From: Pseudomonas sp. L5B5
GTDB lineage: Bacteria > Pseudomonadota > Gammaproteobacteria > Pseudomonadales > Pseudomonadaceae
Direction: 5' to 3'
DNA: 64,000 bases
Assembly: GCF_020520285.1 (NCBI RefSeq)
Contig: NZ_CP084742.1
Span: 6,001,501-6,065,500 of the forward strand
The stretch's first letter is position 1, and every line of letters starts with the position of its first letter. The position numbers were made by a program, and so were the translations under genes. The notes beneath the pieces were generated by a model. That model was not told the DNA's origin and did no database searches. It saw nothing but the letters and a program-made list of their open reading frames with translations. Positions 1-8,321 of this stretch are shown here, in pieces.

Positions 1-173
1 CTAGCTAAGTAAATTATCCGAATTTGCAATAGACCTTTGCAAAAATCAAAACAATTGCGCAGCCCCCGAAAACCGTGACATTTGGTCGCAGGGCGAGAAG
101 TTTCATGACAAAAGTTTCATCTTCGGCGTCTTGCCGATCGGCTTTCTTGCGCGGCTGCTTGAAGAATCTCGGG

Positions 174-204
174 CAAAAAAAAAGCCCCGCATGGGCGAGG
201 CTTC
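174..204 (-). terminator. Rho-independent terminator after the purMN-DUF3108 operon
   Basis: An inverted repeat (AAGCCcCGC / GCGaGGCTT, 182-203) is followed on the minus strand by a run of about nine T. It lies 15 bases beyond the stop of the DUF3108 gene and should end the purM-purN-DUF3108 transcript. The remaining bases 1-173 are AT-rich at the window edge and hold no convincing gene; the longest minus-strand reading from an ATG there stops after about 30 codons. Confidence 0.8.
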
Positions 205-218
205 TTCTGGTGGCTGGT

Positions 219-932
219 TCAACTGCCCTTGACGTTCTTGCCGTCGACGGTGCCGTTGAGAAGCATGATGTTGTACTCCTTGCCGTCGGTTTCGACCTGT
301 TGCAGGCGGACCAGCAGGTAGTCCCAATCCTTGGCGAACCACATCACTGTGGTGCGTTTGCTTTGTGTGGGGTCGCGTACCCGCTCGACCTTGATGGCGT
401 CGATCTGGCCAGCCTTGGTATCGACCTTCTCCGTGCCCAGGACGCGGAAGTCGTAGGTGTCGACATCGGTGCCGTCGACCACTTGGTAGCTCATGGTCTT
501 CTTGCCCGCAGCGACATCATGCTGCAGGGCCAGCTGGTAGGTCGACTTGTCCACCATTCCGGTGTTCAGCGGCAGCTTCACCGCATCGCCACGGTCGGTG
601 CCGGTGACCATCTTCGCAGCCCAGTCGAAATCCAGGTCGGACTTCTTGGCCTTGCCCAGGCCGCCACGCTCGAAGTGGTAGGACTGGGGGACCAGGGTGT
701 CTTTTTCCAGGGTCAGGGTGCTTTCCTCAGTCAGGCTGGCGATCATCATCGATGCCTTGAAACTGAGTTTCCAGACGCCGCTGGCGGTTTTTTCCAGGCT
801 GCGTTCGGCAGTGCCGCTCATGGGCAATTGCTTCCAGTCGGCGGTGTAGCTTGCGGAGAACGGGTGAAGATCTGCCGCCTGCACAACTGGCAGGGCGAAC
901 AGAGCACAAGCGAAGAGCAGGGCGCGACGCAT
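219..932 (-). CDS. DUF3108 domain-containing periplasmic protein
   Basis: A 237-residue protein with a clear Sec signal peptide (residues 1-19, cleavage after VVQA). The mature part begins ADLHPFSASYTADWK and matches the DUF3108 family of exported beta-rich proteins, whose biochemical role is unknown; members are usually encoded beside purN/purM in pseudomonads. The start is supported by AGGAG six bases upstream, and this ribosome-binding site overlaps the purN stop codon, so translation is probably coupled to purN. It is the last gene of the purM-purN-DUF3108 operon and is followed by a strong terminator. Nothing in the sequence ties it functionally to purines; co-transcription may be incidental. 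Confidence 0.85.
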   Translation of the reverse strand: MRRALLFACALFALPVVQAADLHPFSASYTADWKQLPMSGTAERSLEKTASGVWKLSFKASMMIASLTEESTLTLEKDTLVPQSYHFERGGLGKAKKSDLDFDWAAKMVTGTDRGDAVKLPLNTGMVDKSTYQLALQHDVAAGKKTMSYQVVDGTDVDTYDFRVLGTEKVDTKAGQIDAIKVERVRDPTQSKRTTVMWFAKDWDYLLVRLQQVETDGKEYNIMLLNGTVDGKNVKGS

Positions 933-940
933 AAAATCTC

Positions 941-1603
941 CTAGGTTCGAATCAAGTAACCGCTGGCGGCCAGTAATTTGCCATCCAGTAAAGCACCTTG
1001 GTCGCCGAGCGTTAGCCGGCCTTCGGCGAACCAGCGTACGGCCATTGGGTAAATCCGGTGTTCCTGGACATGCACTCGCTGCGCCAGGCTCTGGGGCGAG
1101 TCGTGCAACTCTACCGGGATCACAGCCTGTACGACCAGAGGCCCGCCATCGAGTTCCTCGGTGACGAAGTGCACGCTGCAGCCGTGTTCCGTGTCTGCGG
1201 CCTCAAGCGCTCGCTGGTGAGTGTGTAACCCTTTGTATTTGGGCAGCAGCGAAGGATGGATATTCAACAGGCGACCCTGGTAGTGACGGACGAAACCTGC
1301 GCTGAGAATGCGCATGAACCCGGCCAGGACCACCAGTTTGGGTTGAAAGGTGTCGATCAGTTCGACCAGTGCCTGGTCGAAGGCCTCGCGGCCCTCGAAG
1401 GCAGTGTGATCGAGGAAGCGGGTAGTGATACCCGCTTCCTTGGCGCGCTGCAGGCCATAGGCGTCTGAGCGGTTGGAGATCACGGCAGCGATGCGGACCG
1501 GACTGTCGTCGGTCCGCGCGTTGTCGATCAGGGCTTGCAGGTTACTGCCGGTGCCGGACAGCAGCACCACAACATCACAGGTCGGCAACATCCGCTCTTG
1601 CAT
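941..1603 (-). CDS. purN: Phosphoribosylglycinamide formyltransferase (GAR transformylase)
   Basis: PurN transfers the formyl group of 10-formyl-tetrahydrofolate to GAR in step three of cytosolic purine synthesis. The 220-residue protein carries the phosphate-binding motif LLSGTGSNLQ near the N-terminus, the catalytic NIHPSLLP segment (Asn and His) and the DGGP motif with the catalytic Asp. Its length fits the family (about 210 residues). The ATG at 1603 overlaps the purM stop in a TGATG arrangement, the classic sign of translational coupling. An in-frame ATG four codons later is a possible alternative start. The gene is followed nine bases later by the DUF3108 gene. Confidence 0.96.
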   Translation of the reverse strand: MQERMLPTCDVVVLLSGTGSNLQALIDNARTDDSPVRIAAVISNRSDAYGLQRAKEAGITTRFLDHTAFEGREAFDQALVELIDTFQPKLVVLAGFMRILSAGFVRHYQGRLLNIHPSLLPKYKGLHTHQRALEAADTEHGCSVHFVTEELDGGPLVVQAVIPVELHDSPQSLAQRVHVQEHRIYPMAVRWFAEGRLTLGDQGALLDGKLLAASGYLIRT

Positions 1604-2661
1604 CAGTGAGCCTTGAGGTTCTTCAGTTCGACTTGGGCTGCGCCTTCGGCGGCACTGGCGATCTGGCCGATGACCCAAGGTTGCTCGCCGGCAGCGCGCA
1701 GGACGTTGAGGGCGTTATCGACCTGATCCTGGGCCACGCAGATGACCATGCCTACGCCGCAGTTCAGCACACGGTGCATTTCATGTTCATCGACGTTGCC
1801 TTTTTCCTGCAGGAAGTCGAAGACGGCCGGACGCTGCCAGCTGGCCACGTCGACCACCGCCTGGGCGCCTTTTGGCAGTACGCGCGGGATGTTGTCCAGC
1901 AGGCCGCCGCCGGTGATGTGGGCCATGGCCTTGACCGCGCCGGTCTCCTTGATCAGTTGCAGCAGCGGCTTGACGTAGATGCGGGTCGGGGCCATCAACA
2001 GGTCGGCCAGCGGCTTGCCGTCAAGCTGGGTGCTGTCGATATCGGTGCCGGATACTTCGAGGATCTTGCGGATCAGCGAATAGCCGTTGGAATGTGGGCC
2101 GGAGGAGGGCAGTGCGATCAGTGCATCACCGGTGGCCACTTTCGAACCGTCGATGATCTCGGCTTTTTCCACTACGCCGACACAGAAACCGGCCAGGTCG
2201 TAGTCTTCGCCTTCGTACATGCCTGGCATCTCGGCGGTCTCACCACCGACCAGCGAACAACCGGCCAGTTCGCAGCCGGCGCCAATGCCGGTGACCACGG
2301 TGGCAGCCACATCGACGTTGAGCTTGCCGGTGGCGTAGTAATCGAGGAAGAACAGCGGCTCGGCACCGCACACCACCAGGTCGTTGACGCACATGGCGAC
2401 CAGATCCTGACCGATGCTGTCGTGCTTGTTCAGGTTCAAGGCCAGGCGCAACTTGGTGCCCACGCCGTCGGTACCGGAGACCAGCACTGGCTGCTTGTAG
2501 CCGGCCGGGATCTCGCAGAGGGCGCCGAAGCCGCCCAGGCCACCCATGACTTCAGGGCGTGCGGTACGCTTGGCGACGCCCTTGATGCGTTCGACCAGTG
2601 CTTCGCCGGCGTCGATGTCTACACCGGCGTCTTTGTAGCTCAGGGAGGGTTGCTTGCTCAT
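1603..2661 (-). CDS. purM: Phosphoribosylformylglycinamidine cyclo-ligase (AIR synthetase)
   Basis: PurM closes the imidazole ring of FGAM in an ATP-dependent reaction, step five of purine synthesis. The 352-residue sequence starts [26 protein letters not shown] and shows the AIR synthase core: [14 protein letters not shown] (ATP/phosphate binding), [23 protein letters not shown] and [11 protein letters not shown]. These are diagnostic of PurM. It is the first gene of the purM-purN-DUF3108 operon. The 363-base region upstream (to 3024) is shared with the divergent DUF2066 gene and should hold the promoter. No PurR-type operator was recognised by eye. Confidence 0.97.
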   Translation of the reverse strand: MSKQPSLSYKDAGVDIDAGEALVERIKGVAKRTARPEVMGGLGGFGALCEIPAGYKQPVLVSGTDGVGTKLRLALNLNKHDSIGQDLVAMCVNDLVVCGAEPLFFLDYYATGKLNVDVAATVVTGIGAGCELAGCSLVGGETAEMPGMYEGEDYDLAGFCVGVVEKAEIIDGSKVATGDALIALPSSGPHSNGYSLIRKILEVSGTDIDSTQLDGKPLADLLMAPTRIYVKPLLQLIKETGAVKAMAHITGGGLLDNIPRVLPKGAQAVVDVASWQRPAVFDFLQEKGNVDEHEMHRVLNCGVGMVICVAQDQVDNALNVLRAAGEQPWVIGQIASAAEGAAQVELKNLKAH

Positions 2662-3024
2662 TGATCCAGGCCTTTAGGGGGATTCAGGGATATCGACCGA
2701 ACCAATGAGACCGCTGAGCCACTGCAAGGGTGGTTCAAGGGCCCGCTGGTGGCGGTCTGCGAAGGCGCGCGATTTTATCAGGCTTGAGGGGCAGCGGCCA
2801 TCCTCGGGCCGACGGGTAGAGGCATATCCCGTTAAAAAAACCACGATTGCCCTGCTTGGTGGTTCCGCCCATGCCCGTATAAGGTATAGCGCTTGAGTGG
2901 TTGTCGTTATGTCAGCGTGAAAACCGGTGGATGCCGGTGAATGTTTTGCCAGGGCTTGTGGTCACAGTCCTGTCCACAGCGAAGCGCGCGCTGTTTCAAT
3001 CGTTTTTGCCATCGAGAATCTTCC
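2662..3024. promoter_or_regulatory. Divergent intergenic region, purM / DUF2066 gene
   Basis: This 363-base gap separates purM (minus) from the DUF2066 gene (plus). A possible plus-strand sigma70 promoter is TTGGTG (2856-2861), a 16-base spacer, and TATAAG (2878-2883). No convincing gene lies here; a 63-codon open frame at 2705-2896 lacks a ribosome-binding site and protein-like composition. Confidence 0.35.
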
Positions 3025-4065
3025 ATGCGTCTGGGTCAATTTCTAGTTGTGGGCTGTTTGTCATTGGTCAGCCTGGCAAGTCATGCCGAAACCCTCAACG
3101 GTCTGTATCAGGTTCGCGAGCCGGTGAGCAGTCAGTCGCCCCAGGAGCGCGACCAGGCTACTCAGCGAGCCCTGGAGACCCTGGTGCTGCGCCTGACCGG
3201 CGATGCCAAGGCCGCTCAGGGGCCGGGGCTGGCGGATATTCGCAAGGACCCGCAGCAGATCGTCAGCCAGTACGGCTATGACGCCGGGCCGCCGGAGAGC
3301 CTGCAAGTGGACTTCGATCCGGTCAGCACCGACCGCGCCCTGCGCCAGGCGGGTTTGTCGTTGTGGGGGAGCAATCGCCCGTCCATCCTCGGCTGGTGGT
3401 TGAATGACTCTACCGAAGGCTCGAGCCTGGTGGGTGATGGCCAGGCCAGCGCAGAACCACTGCGGCGAGCGGCCCAGCATCGCGGATTGCCGTTGCGCTT
3501 GCCGCTGGGGGACTTGACCGAACAGATCGTTGCTACTGCGCCCAACCTCGAGGGTGCGGACCCGGCCCCGCTGCGTGACGCTTCGGAGCGTTATGGGGCG
3601 GATGCGCTGTTGGCAGTGCACGCCCGCGAAGAGGGTGGTCAGTGGCAGGCCAAGTGGCGGTTATGGCTGGGCGACCAGAAGGAGCAGGGTTCGGTCCAGG
3701 GGGCTGATACCGGTGCCTTGGCCGATGCCGTGCTGCTGGCGGTGAGCCAGCGCCTGGCGCCGCGCTTCGTGGCGCGCCCGGGAGTTTCCAGCGAACAGTT
3801 GCTTGAGGTGCAGGGCATGAATCTGGAGCACTACGCGGCCCTGGGGCATTTGCTGGAGCCGTTTGGTGGGCAGTTGCGTAGCGTCGACGGTGATCGAGTC
3901 GTCTATCGGGTCAATGGCAGCGCCGAGCAGTTGCGTGCGCAGTTGTCCCTGGCCAAGTTGCAGGAGATTCCTGCCGGGCAGGTGCAGCCAGCACCTGCGC
4001 CGGGCGTGGATGGTGCTGCGCCGGTTACCCAGGACTCTGGAGCGCAGTTGCGCTTTCGTTGGTAG
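3025..4065 (+). CDS. DUF2066 domain-containing exported protein
   Basis: A 346-residue protein whose start at the ATG at 3025 gives a standard signal peptide (MRLGQFLVVGCLSLVSLASHA, then ETLNGLYQ). The mature sequence matches the DUF2066 family, found in gamma-proteobacteria next to purM and a PerM-type permease. The motif ATQRALETLVLRLTGDAKA near the mature N-terminus is typical; function is not established. The C-terminus is rich in Ala and Pro. An upstream in-frame ATG at 2941 would add 28 residues lacking signal-peptide character, so it was not used. The downstream permease gene starts 37 bases later and is probably co-transcribed. Confidence 0.85.
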   Translation: MRLGQFLVVGCLSLVSLASHAETLNGLYQVREPVSSQSPQERDQATQRALETLVLRLTGDAKAAQGPGLADIRKDPQQIVSQYGYDAGPPESLQVDFDPVSTDRALRQAGLSLWGSNRPSILGWWLNDSTEGSSLVGDGQASAEPLRRAAQHRGLPLRLPLGDLTEQIVATAPNLEGADPAPLRDASERYGADALLAVHAREEGGQWQAKWRLWLGDQKEQGSVQGADTGALADAVLLAVSQRLAPRFVARPGVSSEQLLEVQGMNLEHYAALGHLLEPFGGQLRSVDGDRVVYRVNGSAEQLRAQLSLAKLQEIPAGQVQPAPAPGVDGAAPVTQDSGAQLRFRW

Positions 4066-4102
4066 CGGTTGGTTTCCTTATATATAGAAGCAGGAGTGCT
4101 TT

Positions 4103-5176
4103 ATGGCTGATACCCGTCGTTGGGTCTGGTTGGGTGGAGTGCTTCTGGTCTGCGGGTTCCTCTACCTGCTGCACCCGATCCTCAGTCCGTTCCTGGTAGC
4201 GCTGTTGCTGGCGTACCTGTTCGATCCGCTGGTGGATCGCCTGGAAAAATGGGGTTTGTCCCGGACTTGGGGGGTGGTGGCAGTATTCGCCCTGTTTACC
4301 CTGATCGTGATGACCTTGCTGTTGGTCCTGGTTCCGATGCTGGCCAAGCAGTTGGTGCGCCTCTACGAGTTGGCGCCACAGATGCTCGACTGGGTTCAGC
4401 ACACGGCCATGCCCTGGGTTCAATCGCGACTGGGGCTGGCCGACGGTTTCTGGAAGTTCGACAAGGTCAAGACTGCCATCAGCGAGCATATGGGGCAGAC
4501 CACGGACATTGTCGGCGTGGTACTGAGTCAGGCCACGGCCTCTGGTCTGGCGCTGATCGGCTGGCTGGCCAATCTGGTACTGATTCCTGTGGTCAGCTTC
4601 TATCTGCTGCGGGATTGGGATCTGATGATGGCCAAGGTTCGCAGCCTGCTGCCGCGTGATCGCGAAGAGCGGGTGGTGTCCCTGGCGGGGGAGTGCCATG
4701 AAGTGCTGGGGGCCTTTGTGCGTGGGCAGTTGCTGGTGATGGTGGCTCTGGGCGTGATCTATGCCGCGGGGCTGATGCTGGTGGGGCTGGAATTGGGGCT
4801 GTTGATTGGCCTGATTGCCGGGCTGGCGGCCATCGTCCCTTACATGGGGTTCATCATCGGTATTGGTGCGGCACTGATCGCGGGGCTGTTCCAGTTCGGT
4901 GGCGACCTGTATCCCATGATCGGTATCGTCGCGGTGTTCATGGTGGGGCAGGCGCTGGAAGGGATGGTGCTCACACCTCTGCTGGTGGGGGATCGTATCG
5001 GCCTGCACCCGGTGGCCGTGATTTTTGCCATCCTCGCTGGTGGCGAGCTGTTCGGTTTCACCGGGGTGCTGCTGGCCCTGCCCGTGGCGGCGGTGATCAT
5101 GGTGCTGGTGCGTCATGTGCACGACTTGTACAAGGACTCGGACCTCTACAGTGGGACCCAGGAACCCGATCTATAG
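4103..5176 (+). CDS. perM: AI-2E/PerM family membrane transporter
   Basis: A 357-residue inner-membrane protein of the AI-2E transporter superfamily (PF01594; PerM, YhhT and TqsA belong here). It begins with a hydrophobic pair of segments (VLLVCGFLYLLHPILSPFLVALLLAYLFDPLVDRLEK), typical of the family, and the second half contains several further membrane segments ending in the conserved FGFTGVLLALPVAAVIMVLV. Substrates of PerM proteins are poorly defined; some members are Na+/H+ antiporters and TqsA exports AI-2. The gene sits between DUF2066 and hda, an order usual in pseudomonads. AGGAG lies about eight bases before the ATG. Confidence 0.85.
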   Translation: MADTRRWVWLGGVLLVCGFLYLLHPILSPFLVALLLAYLFDPLVDRLEKWGLSRTWGVVAVFALFTLIVMTLLLVLVPMLAKQLVRLYELAPQMLDWVQHTAMPWVQSRLGLADGFWKFDKVKTAISEHMGQTTDIVGVVLSQATASGLALIGWLANLVLIPVVSFYLLRDWDLMMAKVRSLLPRDREERVVSLAGECHEVLGAFVRGQLLVMVALGVIYAAGLMLVGLELGLLIGLIAGLAAIVPYMGFIIGIGAALIAGLFQFGGDLYPMIGIVAVFMVGQALEGMVLTPLLVGDRIGLHPVAVIFAILAGGELFGFTGVLLALPVAAVIMVLVRHVHDLYKDSDLYSGTQEPDL

Positions 5177-5393
5177 GGCTGTTGGAAGGGGTGCCAGGTG
5201 CTGGCGCCCCATTCGTGCCGGTGCCTGTGGCGCGATCCTGGCTCTCAATGAACCCCTTTGCGGCCCTTTCGGCTCACGCAAACCTTTGATTTTGCTTGTG
5301 GTCTGCTGCATTGTGCACTCGGCGTCACGGGTATAAACTTTGCAAAATTTACACAGAGGCCACTAACGGTTCGTTTGGAACTGTTCAGCCAGC

Positions 5394-6098
5394 ATGAAAC
5401 CGATTCAGCTGCCCTTGGGGGTGCGTCTGCGTGATGACGCCACCTTCATCAACTACTATCCCGGCGCCAACGCTGCGGCACTCGGCTATGTCGAGCGTCT
5501 CTGCGAAGCCGATGCCGGCTGGACCGAGAGCCTGATCTACCTCTGGGGCAAGGATGGTGTGGGGCGCACTCATTTGCTGCAGGCGGCCTGTCTGCGTTTC
5601 GAGCAGTTGGGGGAGGCTGCGGTATACCTGCCGTTGGCGGAGCTGCTGGATCGCGGAATCGAGATCCTCGACCATCTCGAGCAATACGAGCTGGTCTGCC
5701 TGGATGACTTGCAGGTCGTGGCTGGCAAGGCGGACTGGGAAGAGGCGCTGTTTCATCTGTTCAATCGTCTGCGCGACAGCGGTCGGCGCCTGTTGATTGC
5801 TGCCTCGACGTCGCCTCGCGAGCTGCCGGTGAAGCTGGCAGACCTCAAGTCCCGCCTGACCCTGGCGCTGATCTTCCAGATGCGTCCGCTTTCCGATGAA
5901 GACAAGCTGCGTGCCTTGCAGTTGAGGGCGTCCCGGCGAGGCCTGCATCTGACCGACGAAGTCGGGCATTTCATCCTGACCCGGGGCACGCGGAGCATGA
6001 GCGCTCTGTTCGAGCTGCTGGAGCGTTTGGACCAGGCCTCGCTGCAGGCTCAGCGCAAATTGACCATTCCTTTCTTGAAAGAAACCCTGGGCTGGTAA
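5394..6098 (+). CDS. hda: DnaA regulatory inactivator Hda
   Basis: Hda, with the DNA-loaded sliding clamp, stimulates hydrolysis of ATP bound to DnaA (RIDA) and so limits re-initiation of replication. The 234-residue AAA+ protein begins KPIQLPLGVRL, where QLPLG is the clamp-binding peptide. It has the degenerate Walker A GKDGVGRTH at about residue 50, Walker B LVCLDDLQV, and the sensor regions RLLIAASTSPRELP and LKSRLTLALIFQM, homologous to the DnaA ATPase domain without its DNA-binding domain. Length matches the family. The gene is preceded by a 217-base gap likely holding its own promoter. Confidence 0.95.
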   Translation: MKPIQLPLGVRLRDDATFINYYPGANAAALGYVERLCEADAGWTESLIYLWGKDGVGRTHLLQAACLRFEQLGEAAVYLPLAELLDRGIEILDHLEQYELVCLDDLQVVAGKADWEEALFHLFNRLRDSGRRLLIAASTSPRELPVKLADLKSRLTLALIFQMRPLSDEDKLRALQLRASRRGLHLTDEVGHFILTRGTRSMSALFELLERLDQASLQAQRKLTIPFLKETLGW

Positions 6099-6316
6099 GG
6101 CAAGGCGAAGCCCTTCTGGTCGGGTTCCGGCATATTCCAGGCGCCAGAAAACGCGCCTTTGGAAGTGTTTCCAGGGGCGGCCAGGGCTTAAATGGGCTTA
6201 AAGCCTTAGATGTACGGAAGAAACTCATAAGTCACATTCTGATCGATTGAATTTGCAAATGAGGGCGATAGAAGGCATAGTCGCTTCTTCTTTTATTTCA
6301 AGCCACGGTCGTGCCC

Positions 6317-6937
6317 ATGCTAAATCGCTTCGCACCCCTCGTGCCTCTCGCACTCGTTACCCTGCTGTTTGGTTGCGCCTCCCATGCACCGGTGTCGCAA
6401 CAACAGGTCGTACAGCAGGCTCAAGTCACCACCAAGAACCAGTCTTCCGCTGTTTATCAGGAGGAGCTGGCAACTGAAAAGGAACTGGCAGAATTCGCTG
6501 ACAGCAAGCCTTACCAGTTGCCAGTTCTGGCCGACAGCATTCTCGAGCGTGGCATGTCCCTGATCGGTACCCGCTATCGTTTCGGCGGCACCTCCGAAGC
6601 GGGTTTCGACTGCAGCGGTTTCATCGGTTACCTGTTTCGTGAAGAGGCTGGCATGAACCTGCCACGCTCCACTCGCGAAATGATCAACGTCAAGGCACCC
6701 CTGGTGGCGCGCAACAACCTCAAGCCGGGTGACCTGCTGTTCTTCAGCACCAACGGCCGTGGGCGCGTCAGCCATGCCGGTATCTACCTGGGCGACGACC
6801 AGTTCATCCATTCCAGCAGCCGTCGTAGTGGCGGTGTGCGGGTCGACAGCCTGGGTGACAGCTACTGGAGCAAGACCTTCATCGAGGCCAAGCGTGCACT
6901 CGCCATGGCTCCGACAGTGGTCACCGCACGCAAATAA
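6317..6937 (+). CDS. NlpC/P60 (C40) family lipoprotein peptidase, copy 1
   Basis: A 206-residue predicted lipoprotein endopeptidase that should cut peptide cross-links or stems in peptidoglycan. The lipobox LLFGC places the lipidated Cys at residue 20. The C-terminal NlpC/P60 domain has the catalytic Cys99 (GFDCSGF), His153 (VSHAGIY) and a second His at 165 (FIHSS), so it appears active. Between lipobox and domain is a Gln-rich linker of about 60 residues. A GTG two codons upstream (6311) could also serve as start. It is followed by a terminator and by a shorter paralogue, suggesting ancient tandem duplication. Spr/MepS of E. coli is the nearest known relative in type. Confidence 0.92.
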   Translation: MLNRFAPLVPLALVTLLFGCASHAPVSQQQVVQQAQVTTKNQSSAVYQEELATEKELAEFADSKPYQLPVLADSILERGMSLIGTRYRFGGTSEAGFDCSGFIGYLFREEAGMNLPRSTREMINVKAPLVARNNLKPGDLLFFSTNGRGRVSHAGIYLGDDQFIHSSSRRSGGVRVDSLGDSYWSKTFIEAKRALAMAPTVVTARK

Positions 6938-7020
6938 ACAGACTATTTGTAGGGCGAAGTTAAAGTCTTACTTGAAGTTTGGTGTGTAGGCGCTAGAATT
7001 CTGATCTATTGTTGAAACTA

Positions 7021-7053
7021 ACCGCGTAAGTCCTGCTTACGCGGTTTTGTTTT
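7021..7053 (+). terminator. Terminator between the two NlpC/P60 genes
   Basis: A perfect 10-base inverted repeat ACCGCGTAAG / CTTACGCGGT with a 5-base loop, followed by TTTGTTTT. It ends the transcript of the first NlpC/P60 gene, so the second paralogue is likely read from its own promoter. Confidence 0.8.
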
Positions 7054-7101
7054 CAGTACCACGGCAGAGAAAGCCGCATCCCGATCAGGATTGTCCAGCT
7101 T

Positions 7102-7635
7102 ATGTCGACCTCGGCCCGCATTGCTCTGATTGTCCTCGCAGCGCTGCTCAGCGCCTGCGCCAGCCGTACCCCGCCCCCTGCGCCCGTGGTGCGGGCTCCG
7201 GTATTCAATTCCTCCCAGACCTTTTCTCCGGTTGCCGAAGACGTGCTGTTTCGTGCGTTGGGCCTGGTGGGCACGCCTTATCGCTGGGGCGGCAACACGC
7301 CAGCCACGGGGTTCGATTGCAGTGGCCTGATCGGTTATGTGTATCGCGATGCTGCTGGTATCTCCCTGCCACGCTCGACCCGGGAAATGATTGGCATGCA
7401 GGCTCCGGATGTCGGCAAGAATGCCCTGCAGACGGGGGATCTGATCTTCTTCGCCACCAATGGCGGTTCCCAGGTCAGCCATGCCGGGATCTATGTCGGT
7501 GAGGGGCGTTTCGTGCATGCCCCGGCTACCGGTGGCACAGTCAAGCTCGACAGCCTTTCGAAGGCCTATTGGCAGAAGGCCTATCTGAGCGCCAAGCGCG
7601 TACTGCAGCCGGAACATCTGGCGCACAACCCGTAA
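7102..7635 (+). CDS. NlpC/P60 (C40) family lipoprotein peptidase, copy 2
   Basis: A 177-residue lipoprotein (lipobox ALLSAC, lipidated Cys19) with a complete NlpC/P60 domain: catalytic Cys73 in GFDCSGLIGY, His127 in VSHAGIYVG and His139 in FVHAP. The domain is clearly paralogous to the preceding gene (shared LPRSTREMI, FDCSG and VSHAGIY blocks), but the linker is short. Predicted role is peptidoglycan endopeptidase at the outer membrane. The methyltransferase gene follows after about 20 bases, so the two are probably co-transcribed. Which peptide bond is cut cannot be read from the sequence. Confidence 0.92.
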   Translation: MSTSARIALIVLAALLSACASRTPPPAPVVRAPVFNSSQTFSPVAEDVLFRALGLVGTPYRWGGNTPATGFDCSGLIGYVYRDAAGISLPRSTREMIGMQAPDVGKNALQTGDLIFFATNGGSQVSHAGIYVGEGRFVHAPATGGTVKLDSLSKAYWQKAYLSAKRVLQPEHLAHNP

Positions 7636-7656
7636 CTCTCTCCGGTCGAGGTGCTC

Positions 7657-8319
7657 GTGACGGCCCGTACGCTCAACCTCGACGATGCTCTCTACCAATA
7701 CCTGCTGGACGTTTCCCTGCGTGAAACGCCCCTGTTGCGCCGTCTGCGAGACGAGACCCAGGCCCTGCCCACTGCACGCTGGCAGGTGGCGCCCGAGCAG
7801 GGCCAGTTTCTCGCCCTGTTGATCAAGTTGATCGGCGCCCGCCGAGTGCTGGAGGTGGGTACCTTCACCGGTTATAGCGCCTTGTGCATGGCTCAAGCGT
7901 TGCCGGATGATGGTTTGCTGGTCTGTTGTGACATTCCGGGTGACTACAACACCACTGCCCAGCGTTACTGGCAGGAGGCTGGTGTCGAGCAGCGCATCGA
8001 CCTGCGTCTGGCGCCTGCGCTGGACACTCTCGACAGCCTGGAGAGGATGGGGCAGGGCGCAGCTTACGACCTCATCTTCATCGATGCCGACAAGGCCAAC
8101 TATCCGAGCTACCTGGAGTCCGCACTGCGCCTGCTGCGTGTTGGGGGCCTGGCGGTGTTCGATAACACGCTATGGAGTGGCCGGGTTCTGGAGACGGAAC
8201 CGGCCAGTGAGGACACCCGGGCCATCCAGGCCCTCAATCGTGCCCTCAGGGATGACCCGCGTGTTGACTTGTCGCTGTTGCCCCTGGGGGACGGCCTGAC
8301 CTTGTGCCGCAAGCGCTGA
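7657..8319 (+). CDS. Class I SAM-dependent O-methyltransferase
   Basis: A 220-residue protein of the catechol/caffeoyl-CoA O-methyltransferase family (PF01596). The SAM site is VLEVGTFTGYSALCMAQALP; the metal and catalytic region is FIDADKANYPSYL and AVFDNTLWSG. These are typical of small Mg2+-dependent O-methyltransferases, whose bacterial substrates are mostly unknown. I chose the GTG at 7657 because GAGG lies about five bases upstream; GTG at 7651 is an alternative. The gene ends only two bases before the stop codon of the convergent sorbosone dehydrogenase gene, with no room for a terminator. Confidence 0.88.
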   Translation: MTARTLNLDDALYQYLLDVSLRETPLLRRLRDETQALPTARWQVAPEQGQFLALLIKLIGARRVLEVGTFTGYSALCMAQALPDDGLLVCCDIPGDYNTTAQRYWQEAGVEQRIDLRLAPALDTLDSLERMGQGAAYDLIFIDADKANYPSYLESALRLLRVGGLAVFDNTLWSGRVLETEPASEDTRAIQALNRALRDDPRVDLSLLPLGDGLTLCRKR

Positions 8320-8321
8320 TG

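Noticed and set aside
1..120. Minus-strand 30-codon frame near the window start
   Set aside because: Short, in an AT-rich flank, no support for translation.
1606..2664. A 352-codon open frame on plus, antisense to purM
   Set aside because: It is the exact shadow of purM, with no ribosome-binding site and no family motifs.
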